From: Rhodospirillaceae bacterium | Lineage (GTDB): Bacteria; Pseudomonadota; Alphaproteobacteria; Rhodospirillales; Casp-alpha2 | Direction of reading: 5' to 3' | Length of the DNA stretch: 51,458 bases | Assembly: GCA_016845145.1 (NCBI GenBank) | Contig: JAERTE010000038.1 | Span: forward strand, 1 to 51,458 | Part shown: positions 1-8,168 of the stretch, piece after piece | Layout: each line of letters starts with the position of its first letter | Position numbering within the stretch: the stretch's first letter is position 1 | Notes under the pieces: generated by a model | What the model saw: only the letters and a program-made list of their open reading frames with translations | Told to the model about the DNA's origin: nothing | The model's database searches: none | Program-made: the position numbers and the translations under genes

Positions 1-2
1 GC

Positions 3-626
3 GCAGTTGATCCCACCGGCTTGTTGACTGTGCAATCGGCGACGCTGTTCATGACGCTGGTGTTGGTGGCGCTGTCATGCATCGTGATGGGCGCGGGTCT
101 GCCGACGACGGCCACCTACCTGGTGCTTGCCACCATGGCGACGCCGGCGCTGGCGGTACTGGGTGTCGATCCCATGCAGACACACTTCTTCGTCTTCTAC
201 TATGGTGTGTTGGCGGATATCACACCGCCGGTCGCGCTGGCAGCCTACGCGGGTGCAACCATCGCTCAGGCGAATTTGATGCAGACCGGCAATACAGCAT
301 TCAAGCTGGGTGCGGCCAAGGCGTTGGTGCCTTTTGTCTTCATGTATGCGCCGTCGATGTTGCTGGTACTTGATGGCTTCACCTGGGAGGAGTTCTTCAT
401 CGCCACGGGCGGCAGTGCCTTGGGAATTGTCATGCTTGGTGCGGCGCTGACCGGTTACTTCGTCGCTGACATGCGGCCCTGGCATCGCTGGTTGTTGGGT
501 GTTGCGGCAATCTTGGTGGTGGCGCCAGGGTTGCAATCGGGCGCAATCGGAGTGGTGCTGGCATTGCCGGTGCTGCTGTTGCAGTTGACGGCATGGCGCC
601 GCAACCGGCAATCCGCAGCAGCGTAG
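3..626 (+). CDS. TRAP transporter large permease, C-terminal part (partial)
   Basis: The reading frame is open to the left edge (in-frame codons begin at base 3), so only the last ~207 residues are present. It is a highly hydrophobic protein with about five membrane segments and the conserved stretches GLPTTATYLVLATM and DITPPVALAAYAGATIA, which are typical of the DctM-like domain of TRAP permeases, in particular the 4TM/12TM fused forms that work with TAXI-type binding proteins. These are Na+- or H+-driven importers of organic acids and related solutes in the inner membrane. The amidase gene starts 19 bp downstream, so the cargo may be an amide or carbamoyl compound; that is inference. The N-terminal part and the binding protein should lie just before this window. 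Confidence 0.85.
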   Translation, partial: AVDPTGLLTVQSATLFMTLVLVALSCIVMGAGLPTTATYLVLATMATPALAVLGVDPMQTHFFVFYYGVLADITPPVALAAYAGATIAQANLMQTGNTAFKLGAAKALVPFVFMYAPSMLLVLDGFTWEEFFIATGGSALGIVMLGAALTGYFVADMRPWHRWLLGVAAILVVAPGLQSGAIGVVLALPVLLLQLTAWRRNRQSAAA

Positions 627-645
627 AGCATCGGAGGGTTGTGAC

Positions 646-1917
646 ATGGCCGAACGACAATCGTCTGTAGCCATGATCGAGGCATGTTTGTCACGGATCC
701 AGGAGCGTGAAGGCAATGTAAAAGCCTGGGCCCATTTGGATGCCGAAAAGGCTTTGGCTCAGGCACGTGCCTGCGACGAGGCTGCGGCGCGCGGTGAAAA
801 TCTCGGGCCGCTACATGGCATTCCCGTGGGCCTCAAGGATATCATCGACACCGCCGACATGCCGACGCAATACGGTTCGGATCTGTTTGCCGGACATCAG
901 CCTCAACAAGATGCATGCGTGACGCGCCTGTTGCGCGAAGCGGGCGCAGTGATCCTGGGCAAGACCGTGACGACGGAATTCGCGTTGTCCGGCGCGCGCG
1001 CCACCTGCAACCCGCACGACTTGGCTCGCACACCGGGTGGTTCGTCCAGCGGATCGGCGGCGGCGGTGGCGGACGGGATGGTGCCGTTGTCCGTGGGCTC
1101 GCAAACCGGCGGCTCGATGATCCGTCCGGCGTCATTCTGCGGCGTGCATGGCTATAAACCGAGCTACGGCTCGATCCCCAGAACGGGCGTGTTCATCCTG
1201 TCGCGCAGGCTTGACCATATTGGCGTCTACGCCCGCAGCCTGGCCGACCTGGCGCTCATTGCCGATGTGCTGATGGTGCATGATGCGGCGGATTTCGAGA
1301 TGCGCTACCGCGCCGGGTGCAAATTGGCCGAAGCCCTGAACGAACCTGTCGACAGCCCGCCGCGCCTGGGTGTTTTCAAGGGCCCACCGTGGGATGCCAT
1401 TGAAGAAACGACCCCGGCTATTTTCGATGCCCTAATCGGTAAGCTCGGCCATATTGATGATGTCACCGCGCCGTCCGTGGTCGACGAAGCGCTCGACGTT
1501 CATGCGACCATCATGGACGCCAGCGCCGCGGCCAATCCGGGTCAGAACTTGCCGCACGCCGATAAACTGCTGACGGAAACTGTCGAACGCATTTCTGTTG
1601 GCAAGAAGATCGTTGCTGAGGATTACATTGCAGCTATCGACAAGGCGGAAGCCATCCGCCACGCCTTGGATGGATTGTTCGAGGGCGTCGATGCCCTGTT
1701 GTCACCGGCCGCACCGGGGGAAGCACCTGTAGGGCTGGATTTCACGGGCAATCCGGTATTTCAAAAAATCTGGACATTGACCGGCATGCCGACACTAACG
1801 TTACCGGCAATGACCGGGCCGAACGGCATGCCCATCGGGTTGCAGGTGATCGGCCGGCGCGGACATGACGCGCAACTTTTCCGAACAGCTCAATGGATTG
1901 AGGAGCAACTTGTATGA
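646..1917 (+). CDS. Amidase, amidase-signature (AS) family
   Basis: 423-residue hydrolase of the amidase-signature family, normal length. The Ser-cisSer-Lys triad is readable: Lys64 in GLKDIIDT, cis-Ser133 in GGSSSGSA and nucleophile Ser157 in SQTGGSMIRP, with the spacing (69 and 24 residues) found in characterised AS enzymes. It cleaves a carbon-nitrogen amide bond; the exact substrate cannot be read from the sequence. ATG 646 follows a good Shine-Dalgarno (CGGAGGG, 632-638). The stop overlaps the next start (ATGA), so it is translationally coupled to an N-carbamoyl/ureido hydrolase and probably co-transcribed with the TRAP permease. GatA is unlikely because there are no gatB/gatC neighbours. 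Confidence 0.9.
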   Translation: MAERQSSVAMIEACLSRIQEREGNVKAWAHLDAEKALAQARACDEAAARGENLGPLHGIPVGLKDIIDTADMPTQYGSDLFAGHQPQQDACVTRLLREAGAVILGKTVTTEFALSGARATCNPHDLARTPGGSSSGSAAAVADGMVPLSVGSQTGGSMIRPASFCGVHGYKPSYGSIPRTGVFILSRRLDHIGVYARSLADLALIADVLMVHDAADFEMRYRAGCKLAEALNEPVDSPPRLGVFKGPPWDAIEETTPAIFDALIGKLGHIDDVTAPSVVDEALDVHATIMDASAAANPGQNLPHADKLLTETVERISVGKKIVAEDYIAAIDKAEAIRHALDGLFEGVDALLSPAAPGEAPVGLDFTGNPVFQKIWTLTGMPTLTLPAMTGPNGMPIGLQVIGRRGHDAQLFRTAQWIEEQLV

Positions 1918-3137
1918 TCGACCGCGACCGGCTGTGGCAAAGTCACATGGAAATGGCAAAGATCGGTGCGACGCCTGCCGGCGGGGTGTGCCGCTTGGCG
2001 CTCAGCGACGAAGATAAAGTATCGCGCGATCTGTTCATCGAGTGGGCCGAGGCGGCCGGATGTACGATACGCATTGATCGCGTCGGCAATATATTTGCGC
2101 GCCGCGCCGGGACGGACGCTGATTCTCCGCCGGTCATGACCGGTAGCCATCTCGACACGCAACCCTTGGGCGGACGTTTCGACGGCGCTTATGGTGTGCT
2201 TGCCGGCCTGGAAGTGGTGCGTGCATTGAATGACGGAGGCATCGAGACCAGCGCGCCGATCGATATCGTGGTATGGACGGATGAAGAGGGGTGCCGATTT
2301 TCGTCAAAGACCATGGGGTCCATGGTGTTCGCTGGAATGATCGGTGAGGACGAAGTGCGCGTTGCCACCGATCCTGACGGCAAATCATTCGGGGCGGAGT
2401 TGGAGCGTATCGGCTACGCCGGACCTGAGGCGCCGGGTGGATTCCCGATAAAGGCCTATTTCGAAAACCACATCGAGCAAGGGCCGATATTGGAGCAAGA
2501 GGGCATTCCCGTCGGCGCCGTGGTCGGCGCACAAGGACAAAGGTGTTTCCTGGTTACTGTCACCGGAGAGGAGGGGCACGCCGGAACGGTGCCCATGGAT
2601 CAGCGCAAGGACTCGTTTTTGGGTGCCGCACGCATGGCCGACGCCATCAACCGCGCGGCTTTCCAATTTGATCCGCCGCCGGTTGCGACCGTCGCGCACG
2701 TGCGTGTCCGGCCCAATTCACGCAACACCATTTCCGGCGAAACCGTGTTCACCATCGATAGCCGCTACCCCGATGCCGACAAACTGTTGCAATTGGAACA
2801 TGCCATGAGCGGCGCTTGCCGGGAAATCGCCGAGGACATGGGATTGGGCATTGAGATTGAACGGACGTCGCTAGCGGAGCCAGTGCAGTTCAATGCCGGT
2901 TGCGTCGATGCCGTTCGCCGTGCCGCCAAGGCACGCGATATACCTTGCATGGACGTCTATTCCGGTGCCGGGCACGACGCTTGCAAGATGGCCAGCCTGG
3001 CTCCGACGGGAATGATCTTCGTACCATGCGAGCGCGGCATCAGCCACAACGAGGCCGAAAACGCGACACCGGAAGACCTAGCGGCCGGGGCGCAGGTGCT
3101 GTTCGATGTCGTGGTGGAAGCGGCAAACGCGGATTAG
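1914..3137 (+). CDS. Zn-dependent hydrolase, hydantoinase/carbamoylase family (M20)
   Basis: 407 residues, a dinuclear-zinc amidohydrolase related to N-carbamoyl-L-amino-acid hydrolase, beta-ureidopropionase and allantoate amidohydrolase. Probable metal ligands are His79 in GSHLDTQPLGGRFDG, Asp90, Glu124/125 in TDEEGCRF, His186 in ENHIEQG and His354 in GAGHDA. The HLDTQPLGGRFDGAYG block is the family signature. The dimerisation domain covers roughly residues 210-325. It overlaps the amidase by 4 bp, so the two probably act in sequence on one nitrogen compound brought in by the TRAP system. Which of the family substrates is used cannot be decided here. Confidence 0.9.
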   Translation: MIDRDRLWQSHMEMAKIGATPAGGVCRLALSDEDKVSRDLFIEWAEAAGCTIRIDRVGNIFARRAGTDADSPPVMTGSHLDTQPLGGRFDGAYGVLAGLEVVRALNDGGIETSAPIDIVVWTDEEGCRFSSKTMGSMVFAGMIGEDEVRVATDPDGKSFGAELERIGYAGPEAPGGFPIKAYFENHIEQGPILEQEGIPVGAVVGAQGQRCFLVTVTGEEGHAGTVPMDQRKDSFLGAARMADAINRAAFQFDPPPVATVAHVRVRPNSRNTISGETVFTIDSRYPDADKLLQLEHAMSGACREIAEDMGLGIEIERTSLAEPVQFNAGCVDAVRRAAKARDIPCMDVYSGAGHDACKMASLAPTGMIFVPCERGISHNEAENATPEDLAAGAQVLFDVVVEAANAD

Positions 3138-3146
3138 CTGCAAGCT

Positions 3147-3634
3147 TTAACCGGCCGGTCCGATACTTTGTAGCTGGGCGGCGATGGCGTCTTTGTCCAG
3201 GTCGTCGCCAGCCAAATCTATAAGCCGCCGGACGCATTCCTCAATCTGTCGATAGACACCGAGATAAACCTCGCGGGTCTCTTCCTCGCCGCCCTGGAAG
3301 GGAGCTGGGTCGGGGAAGGGCCAGTGCGCCGTCGTCGGATGGCCAGGCCAGATGGGACAGACTTCACCAGCGGCGTTGTCGCAAGTGGTAACGATGAAAT
3401 CCATCGTCGGCGCGCCGGGAGCGGCAAACTCGTCCCAATTTTTTGAGCGCAGCGGTGACGTGTCGTGGCCCAGATCATTCAATAATTTCAATGTGTTGGG
3501 ATTGACTTGCCTGCCGGGTGGCTGCCGGCGCTGAAGGCCTGGAAAGCACCTGCGCCCAAATGATTAAGTAGGCTTTCGGCCATGGAGGACCGGCAGGAGT
3601 TGCCGGTGCAAAGGAAAAGGACGTTAAAAGTCAT
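3147..3634 (-). pseudogene. arsC: arsC, thioredoxin-type arsenate reductase, frameshifted
   Basis: Low-molecular-weight-phosphatase-type arsenate reductase split between two reading frames. The N-terminal piece (start 3634) has the P-loop [10 protein letters not shown] and reaches SAGSHPAGK, then runs into a stop at 3488. The adjacent frame continues as [13 protein letters not shown] and on through DFIVTTCDNAAGEVCP, which holds the two redox cysteines of the family, to a stop at 3147. Restoring one base near 3505-3512 joins both into one protein of about 160 residues with nothing else wrong. Either a recent single-base deletion inactivated the gene or the assembly has an indel there. It lies alone, convergent with the carbamoylase gene, with no arsR or acr3 beside it. 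Confidence 0.85.
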
Positions 3635-3782
3635 TGCTGTGTCATCGCTTCCAAAATGCCGTGGGGGAGTAGGATGGAAATCCAATCCTATCAGGGTTTC
3701 GCGACATTTCTATGACAGGTTTTGCAGCAGGGTAAAATAAATACACAGTAAAAATGTATAACAAATATAAATAACAAAATTA

Positions 3783-3816
3783 TTGACGTAATTAATTTAA
3801 TAGCACATATATATGT
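3783..3816 (+). promoter_or_regulatory. Possible promoter with palindrome upstream of DUF2849-cysI
   Basis: Within a very AT-rich stretch (about 3715-3840) lies TTGACG (3783-3788), followed at 17-19 bp by CATATATA. The -10 region overlaps a perfect 12-bp palindrome ACATATATATGT (3805-3816), 45 bp before the DUF2849 start. Such placement suits a repressor site, but AT-rich palindromes also arise by chance. Confidence 0.4.
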
Positions 3817-3860
3817 CGTTAATACAATGATTCTCATGTTGCTCAACTCGGGAGCCAGCC

Positions 3861-4205
3861 ATGTCCCAATATGTCATTACCGCCAACGATCTGCGCGATG
3901 GTCTCGTTGTATATCTGGACTCGGAGGGCGACTGGTGCAGCAGCCTGGAGGACGGTTGTCTGGTTGGCGATGTTGATCTGCAGGCCGCTTTGGCCGAAGG
4001 CAAAAGGGCCGAAGACGACCAACGTGTTGTTGGTGTCTATGAGGTCAGTCTCGCGTTGCAAGATGGTCGTTTGATGCCGGAACGCTTGCGCGAACGCATC
4101 CGCGCATTCGGACCTTCGACCCACGTGGATTTTGCTCGCGCAGATATGCCCGAGCACCTTACCCACCCGGACGGCGTCGAGGCCGTCCGTTTCGGCGCCG
4201 CCTAG
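3861..4205 (+). CDS. DUF2849 protein of the sulfite reductase operon
   Basis: 114-residue soluble protein matching DUF2849, a small family found in alphaproteobacteria directly before the cysI-type sulfite reductase. Its biochemical role is not established; the constant linkage suggests an accessory function in assimilatory sulfite reduction. ATG 3861 has GGGAG just upstream. The C-terminus carries the pattern HLTHPDGVEAVRFG. cysI starts 13 bp after its stop, with the Shine-Dalgarno GGGAGGG between them, so the two are in one operon. Confidence 0.8.
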   Translation: MSQYVITANDLRDGLVVYLDSEGDWCSSLEDGCLVGDVDLQAALAEGKRAEDDQRVVGVYEVSLALQDGRLMPERLRERIRAFGPSTHVDFARADMPEHLTHPDGVEAVRFGAA

Positions 4206-4218
4206 GGAGGGCTGCCGT

Positions 4219-5889
4219 ATGTACAGATATGATGAGTTCGACCATGCACTCGTGCGCGAACGGGTGGAGCAGTTTCGAGGCCAGGTCACGCGCCGGCTCG
4301 ATGGTCAGTTGACGGAAGACCAATTCAAGCCGCTCCGGCTGATGAACGGACTGTATTTGCAACTCAATGCCTACATGCTGCGGGTTGCGATTCCGTATGG
4401 CGTGCTGTCATCGGCGCAAATGCGCAAGCTGGCGGAGATCGCGAGAGTATATGATCGCGGTTACGGTCATTTTACCACGCGCCAGAACATCCAATACAAT
4501 TGGCCCAAGCTGGAAGATACGCCGGATATGCTGGCAGAGCTGGCGAGTGTCGAGATGCACGCCATCCAGACGTCTGGCAATTGCATCCGCAATGTCACCG
4601 CGGACCCTTTTGCCGGTGTCGCGGCGGATGAAATCGAGGATCCGCGCGTTTGGGCAGAGATCGTGCGTCAATGGTCGAGCCTGCATCCGGAATTCACCTT
4701 CCTGCCGCGCAAATTCAAGATCGCCGTCACGGGGGCTGCTGAGGATCGCGCCGCCGTGCGCTTCCACGACATCGGACTGATTTTACGCCGCAACTGGGAC
4801 GGCGAGATCGGGTTCGAAGTGTTGGTTGGCGGCGGCATGGGGCGTACGCCAATGATCGCCAAGACGATCCGCAAATTCCTGCCGAAGCGCGACCTGTTGA
4901 GCTACCTGGAGGCGGTGCTGCGTATCTACAACCTGATGGGCCGGCGCGACAACAAGTATAAAGCACGCATCAAAATCTTGGTGCACGAGCTCGGTATCGA
5001 TGCCTTGGGTGAATTGGTGGAAGACGAATGGCAGCGCATTCGAGAAAGCGCATTGGCCCTGCCGGAAGCCGAGATCGCGAGGATCAAGACGTACTTTCAG
5101 CCGCCCGCCTACGAAGACTTGCCGGCTGAGGACCAAGGATTCGCCGCCAAACGTTTCGAAGACCGTGCCTTCGCGCAATGGGTTCGGGCCAACGTCGCGG
5201 CACACCGCCAGCCCGGATACACCATTGTTACGCTATCTCTGAAACCGGAAGGGCAGCCGCCCGGCGACGTGACAGCCAGCCAGATGGAAGCCATCGCCGA
5301 CTTGGCAGAACGCTACAGCCTGGACGAATTGCGTGCCACGCACGAACAAAACCTCGTGTTCCCCAATGTCAGGCAATCGGATCTGGCCACCTTGTGGCAG
5401 GAACTTCAGGGACTTGGATTGGCGACCGCCAATGTCGGATTGGTCAGCGATATCATTGCCTGCCCGGGGTTGGATTTTTGCGCCTTGGCAAATGCCCGCT
5501 CAATCCCGGTGGCGCAACGCATCTCCATGCGGTTCGCGGACCTAAAACGCCAGCATGACATTGGTGAATTGCGGCTCAAGATTTCGGGTTGCATCAATGC
5601 CTGCGGGCATCACCACGTTGGCCATATCGGTATCTTGGGCGTCGACCGTCAGGGCGAGGAATACTACCAAGTTACGCTCGGCGGTGCGCCCGGCGAGGAT
5701 GCGAGCGTGGGTAAGATCATCGGGCCTGCGCTTTCAAGTGAACGTATCGTCGACGCAGTCGAGGCGATTGTTGAGACTTACGTCAACCTGCGTCGCGATA
5801 GTGAACGCTTTATTGATACCTACCGTCGCTTGGGCGAGGCGCCGTTCAAGGACCGTATTTACGGGGAGGCTTTCGATGCCGCTGCTTAG
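4219..5889 (+). CDS. cysI: Sulfite/nitrite reductase hemoprotein (siroheme, 4Fe-4S)
   Basis: 556-residue siroheme-[4Fe-4S] reductase that takes sulfite to sulfide for cysteine synthesis. Cluster ligands are Cys415 and Cys421 in CPGLDFC and Cys458 and Cys462 in SGCINACGHHH. TTRQNIQYNW near residue 90 is part of the siroheme/substrate site of this superfamily. The frame extends upstream, but ATG 4219 is chosen because it has GGGAGGG 5-11 bp before it and the family starts with a similar MYxYDEFD stretch. Flanking DUF2849 and DUF934 genes favour sulfite over nitrite. There is no cysJ flavoprotein, so electrons probably come from ferredoxin or another carrier. Confidence 0.9.
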   Translation: MYRYDEFDHALVRERVEQFRGQVTRRLDGQLTEDQFKPLRLMNGLYLQLNAYMLRVAIPYGVLSSAQMRKLAEIARVYDRGYGHFTTRQNIQYNWPKLEDTPDMLAELASVEMHAIQTSGNCIRNVTADPFAGVAADEIEDPRVWAEIVRQWSSLHPEFTFLPRKFKIAVTGAAEDRAAVRFHDIGLILRRNWDGEIGFEVLVGGGMGRTPMIAKTIRKFLPKRDLLSYLEAVLRIYNLMGRRDNKYKARIKILVHELGIDALGELVEDEWQRIRESALALPEAEIARIKTYFQPPAYEDLPAEDQGFAAKRFEDRAFAQWVRANVAAHRQPGYTIVTLSLKPEGQPPGDVTASQMEAIADLAERYSLDELRATHEQNLVFPNVRQSDLATLWQELQGLGLATANVGLVSDIIACPGLDFCALANARSIPVAQRISMRFADLKRQHDIGELRLKISGCINACGHHHVGHIGILGVDRQGEEYYQVTLGGAPGEDASVGKIIGPALSSERIVDAVEAIVETYVNLRRDSERFIDTYRRLGEAPFKDRIYGEAFDAAA

Positions 5890-6379
5890 AAATGGTGTTT
5901 CGGTAACAGACTCTTGGGTTTTTCTCGATGACGATGCCGACATTCCCGCCAGTGGGCCGGTCATCATGAGCTTGCGCCGTTGGCGTGAGGATCGCGAACG
6001 CCTGATACTACGAGGTGGGCCTTTGGGCGTGCGCCTGACCAGTGAACAGACGCCCGGCGAAATTGCCGACGACTTGGAATTCCTCGATCTGGTGGCACTG
6101 GAGTTTCCGGTGTTTAGCGATGGGCGCTCATACTCCAACGCGCGCCGATTGCGCGAACGGTACGGTTTCGAAGGCGAAGTGAGGGCCGTGGGCGATATCC
6201 TGTGCGACCAGTACCTGGCGCTGCATCGCTGCGGCTTTGATACCCTGGAGGTCCGTCCGGGCGAAACAGAGGATGATTGGCGTGCTGCCGTGTCCGCTAT
6301 TTCCACGCCCATGCAACCCGGCGCGGATGAGGCGGCTACCGCCATGTCTTTACGCGAACGCCGCATGGCGGCCGGCTGA
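5876..6379 (+). CDS. DUF934 protein, sulfite reduction accessory
   Basis: 167 residues, matching the DUF934 family, which is linked to cysI/cysH in proteobacteria and often annotated as an oxidoreductase probably involved in sulfite reduction. No cofactor motif is visible to me. ATG 5876 overlaps the cysI stop (5889) by 14 bp, so translation is coupled. Family-like blocks are DDDADIPASGPVIMSLRRW near the N-terminus and FPVFSDGRSYSNARRLRERY in the middle. The last ~10 residues are arginine-rich. It ends 13 bp before the convergent antiporter gene. Confidence 0.8.
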   Translation: MPLLRNGVSVTDSWVFLDDDADIPASGPVIMSLRRWREDRERLILRGGPLGVRLTSEQTPGEIADDLEFLDLVALEFPVFSDGRSYSNARRLRERYGFEGEVRAVGDILCDQYLALHRCGFDTLEVRPGETEDDWRAAVSAISTPMQPGADEAATAMSLRERRMAAG

Positions 6380-6391
6380 GCGACTGTTCCC

Positions 6392-7633
6392 TTAGTCCAC
6401 TTCCCAGCGGGTCAGAATGTGTTTCAACATGATCGGCGTCGCCACTGTGGTGACCACCGCCATGATGACGACAGCCGAGAACATATGCACGATCACCGGA
6501 GAATGGAGCCCAGGTATAGTAAATAGGCCGGCTTCAAGCGCGATATCGGCGATCACCAGTTCGACGGCGCCGCGGGCACTCATGCCGATGCCGATGGCGG
6601 CTGACTCGCCGCGTTTCAGGCCGCTGACCATCGCCATGGCGCCGGCGCCCAAAAACTTGCCGGCGAACGCAGCGACAAGGAGTAAGATCAAGAACAGCGG
6701 GATTTCAGTGACCGCACTCAAATCCAGGTTCAACCCTACAGAGGCGAAGAAAATCGGCGCCAGGAACCCGAATGTCATGGCGGAAATCTTCGAGCGCACA
6801 TCTTCATATGTCCGTTTATCTACGGTCTTGCGGCCGAAATAGGCGCCGGCCACGAACGCCCCCATGATGAAATGCAGGCCGAGCCAATCTGCGAAAACGG
6901 AGAACGCCAGTGCGGCAATCAACACGACGCTGATCTCCAGCTCTTTCTCGCGCACGTGTTTCAGCAGCTGTCCGCCGCGCGGATAGACGACAATGCCGAT
7001 AAACGCCGTGACGCCGAAGAAAATCACGATCTTCCAGCCAAGCAATGCGAACTCGGTCAGCGTTGGTGCGGTTCCAGCGCTCAGGAACCCGGTCAGCCAG
7101 GCCAACAGCAACAGGCTGAGCACGTCGTCGAACACCGCTGCGCCAATGATCACTTGTCCCGCACGGCTTTGCAGGCGCCCCAGGTCCATCAGGATTCGAA
7201 CGGTCGCCGGTACGGCAGTGATGGCCAAAGCCGTGCCGACGAACAACGCTTGAATGACCAAGTATTCCGAATGCGGCAAGAACCACCAACCCAATCCAAA
7301 CCCCATAGCCATTGGCAAGACCATGCCGCCTAACGCTACGGAAAAAGCGGCGCGGTAATGTTTCACCATTTCATGCGGATGTAATTCGATCCCGGCGAAA
7401 AGCATGATGAAAAACATGCCGAGATCGGTGACCGCGCGAAACACTTCGTTCTTCTCGATCCCGCCGAAGCCGAACATATGGGCTTCCGTATCGGCCCAGG
7501 GCGCAAGTGCCACACCGATGAGGATGCCGGTGATCAACTCGCCCACCAGCGAGGGGTGGCCCAATCTCTCCGCCACTTCGCCAAACGTGCGGGTGGCGAC
7601 CAGCAAAATCAGCAAGACGAAGAACAGATCCAT
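6392..7633 (-). CDS. Cation:proton antiporter, CPA2/KefB-like
   Basis: 413 residues, about 12 membrane segments, a monovalent cation:proton antiporter transport domain without a TrkA-N tail. Typical stretches are HPSLVGELITGILIGVAL near the N-terminus, PATVRILMDLG and GAAVFDDVLSLLLLAW in the core, and GMSARGAVELVIADIALEAG near the end. It exchanges Na+ or K+ for protons across the inner membrane. I chose ATG 7633, which has GGAGG at a 6-bp spacing; a GTG at 7639 overlaps the upstream stop but its Shine-Dalgarno would be too close. It follows the DMT-like gene directly, so they form a two-gene operon. Confidence 0.85.
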   Translation of the reverse strand: MDLFFVLLILLVATRTFGEVAERLGHPSLVGELITGILIGVALAPWADTEAHMFGFGGIEKNEVFRAVTDLGMFFIMLFAGIELHPHEMVKHYRAAFSVALGGMVLPMAMGFGLGWWFLPHSEYLVIQALFVGTALAITAVPATVRILMDLGRLQSRAGQVIIGAAVFDDVLSLLLLAWLTGFLSAGTAPTLTEFALLGWKIVIFFGVTAFIGIVVYPRGGQLLKHVREKELEISVVLIAALAFSVFADWLGLHFIMGAFVAGAYFGRKTVDKRTYEDVRSKISAMTFGFLAPIFFASVGLNLDLSAVTEIPLFLILLLVAAFAGKFLGAGAMAMVSGLKRGESAAIGIGMSARGAVELVIADIALEAGLFTIPGLHSPVIVHMFSAVVIMAVVTTVATPIMLKHILTRWEVD

Positions 7634-7635
7634 GC

Positions 7636-8076
7636 TCACCCTCCGGCTTGGTTGTTTCCGATCGTAAACAGTGCGATGGCCGCAATGGCGAGAACCACGG
7701 CGGCCATGTGATAAAGATTGAAGGTTTCACGGAGAATCAAAACGCCGACGACAATCGTTGTGGTCAGGATGGAGATTACGGCGTAGAGCGTATATTGGGC
7801 GGCGCCGAAATTGGTGTAGAGCAGGAAGAAACCGGTGAAGGTCAGGAAAAACCCGATGCCGCTGAGTGTCGCCATTTTCCAATTGGTCGATAAATAGGCC
7901 GCCTCCGAGCCCGAGCGATAAACAAGCGCGCTGCCCGCGAAAAGCGCGGCGCATACGGCAACGGCTGCGAAAGTGAACAAAAAGGGGTTTGGTGTCGGCT
8001 GTGCGGCGCGCTGACCGTAGACAAACACCGCATTGCCGATAGCGGCTAACGTGGCGAAGAGAAGAGGTTTGAGCAT
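7636..8076 (-). CDS. Small DMT/EamA-like membrane protein
   Basis: 146 residues with about four predicted membrane helices, the size of a half EamA or SMR transporter. The C-terminal part (LYAVISILTTTIVVGVLILR, then NLYHMAAVVLAIAAIALF) looks like the last helices of drug/metabolite transporters. Single-domain proteins of this type work as dimers. Substrate unknown. It lies immediately upstream of the CPA2 antiporter on the same strand, almost overlapping it. Confidence 0.65.
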   Translation of the reverse strand: MLKPLLFATLAAIGNAVFVYGQRAAQPTPNPFLFTFAAVAVCAALFAGSALVYRSGSEAAYLSTNWKMATLSGIGFFLTFTGFFLLYTNFGAAQYTLYAVISILTTTIVVGVLILRETFNLYHMAAVVLAIAAIALFTIGNNQAGG

Positions 8077-8168
8077 TTCGCCGGCTCCTAACCCTTGGCT
8101 TAAGAATCTATCCTGCGAGCGTAAGTGGCGCCTTGATGTGGCGCAAGAACTCGGCTTTAAGTTATTTC

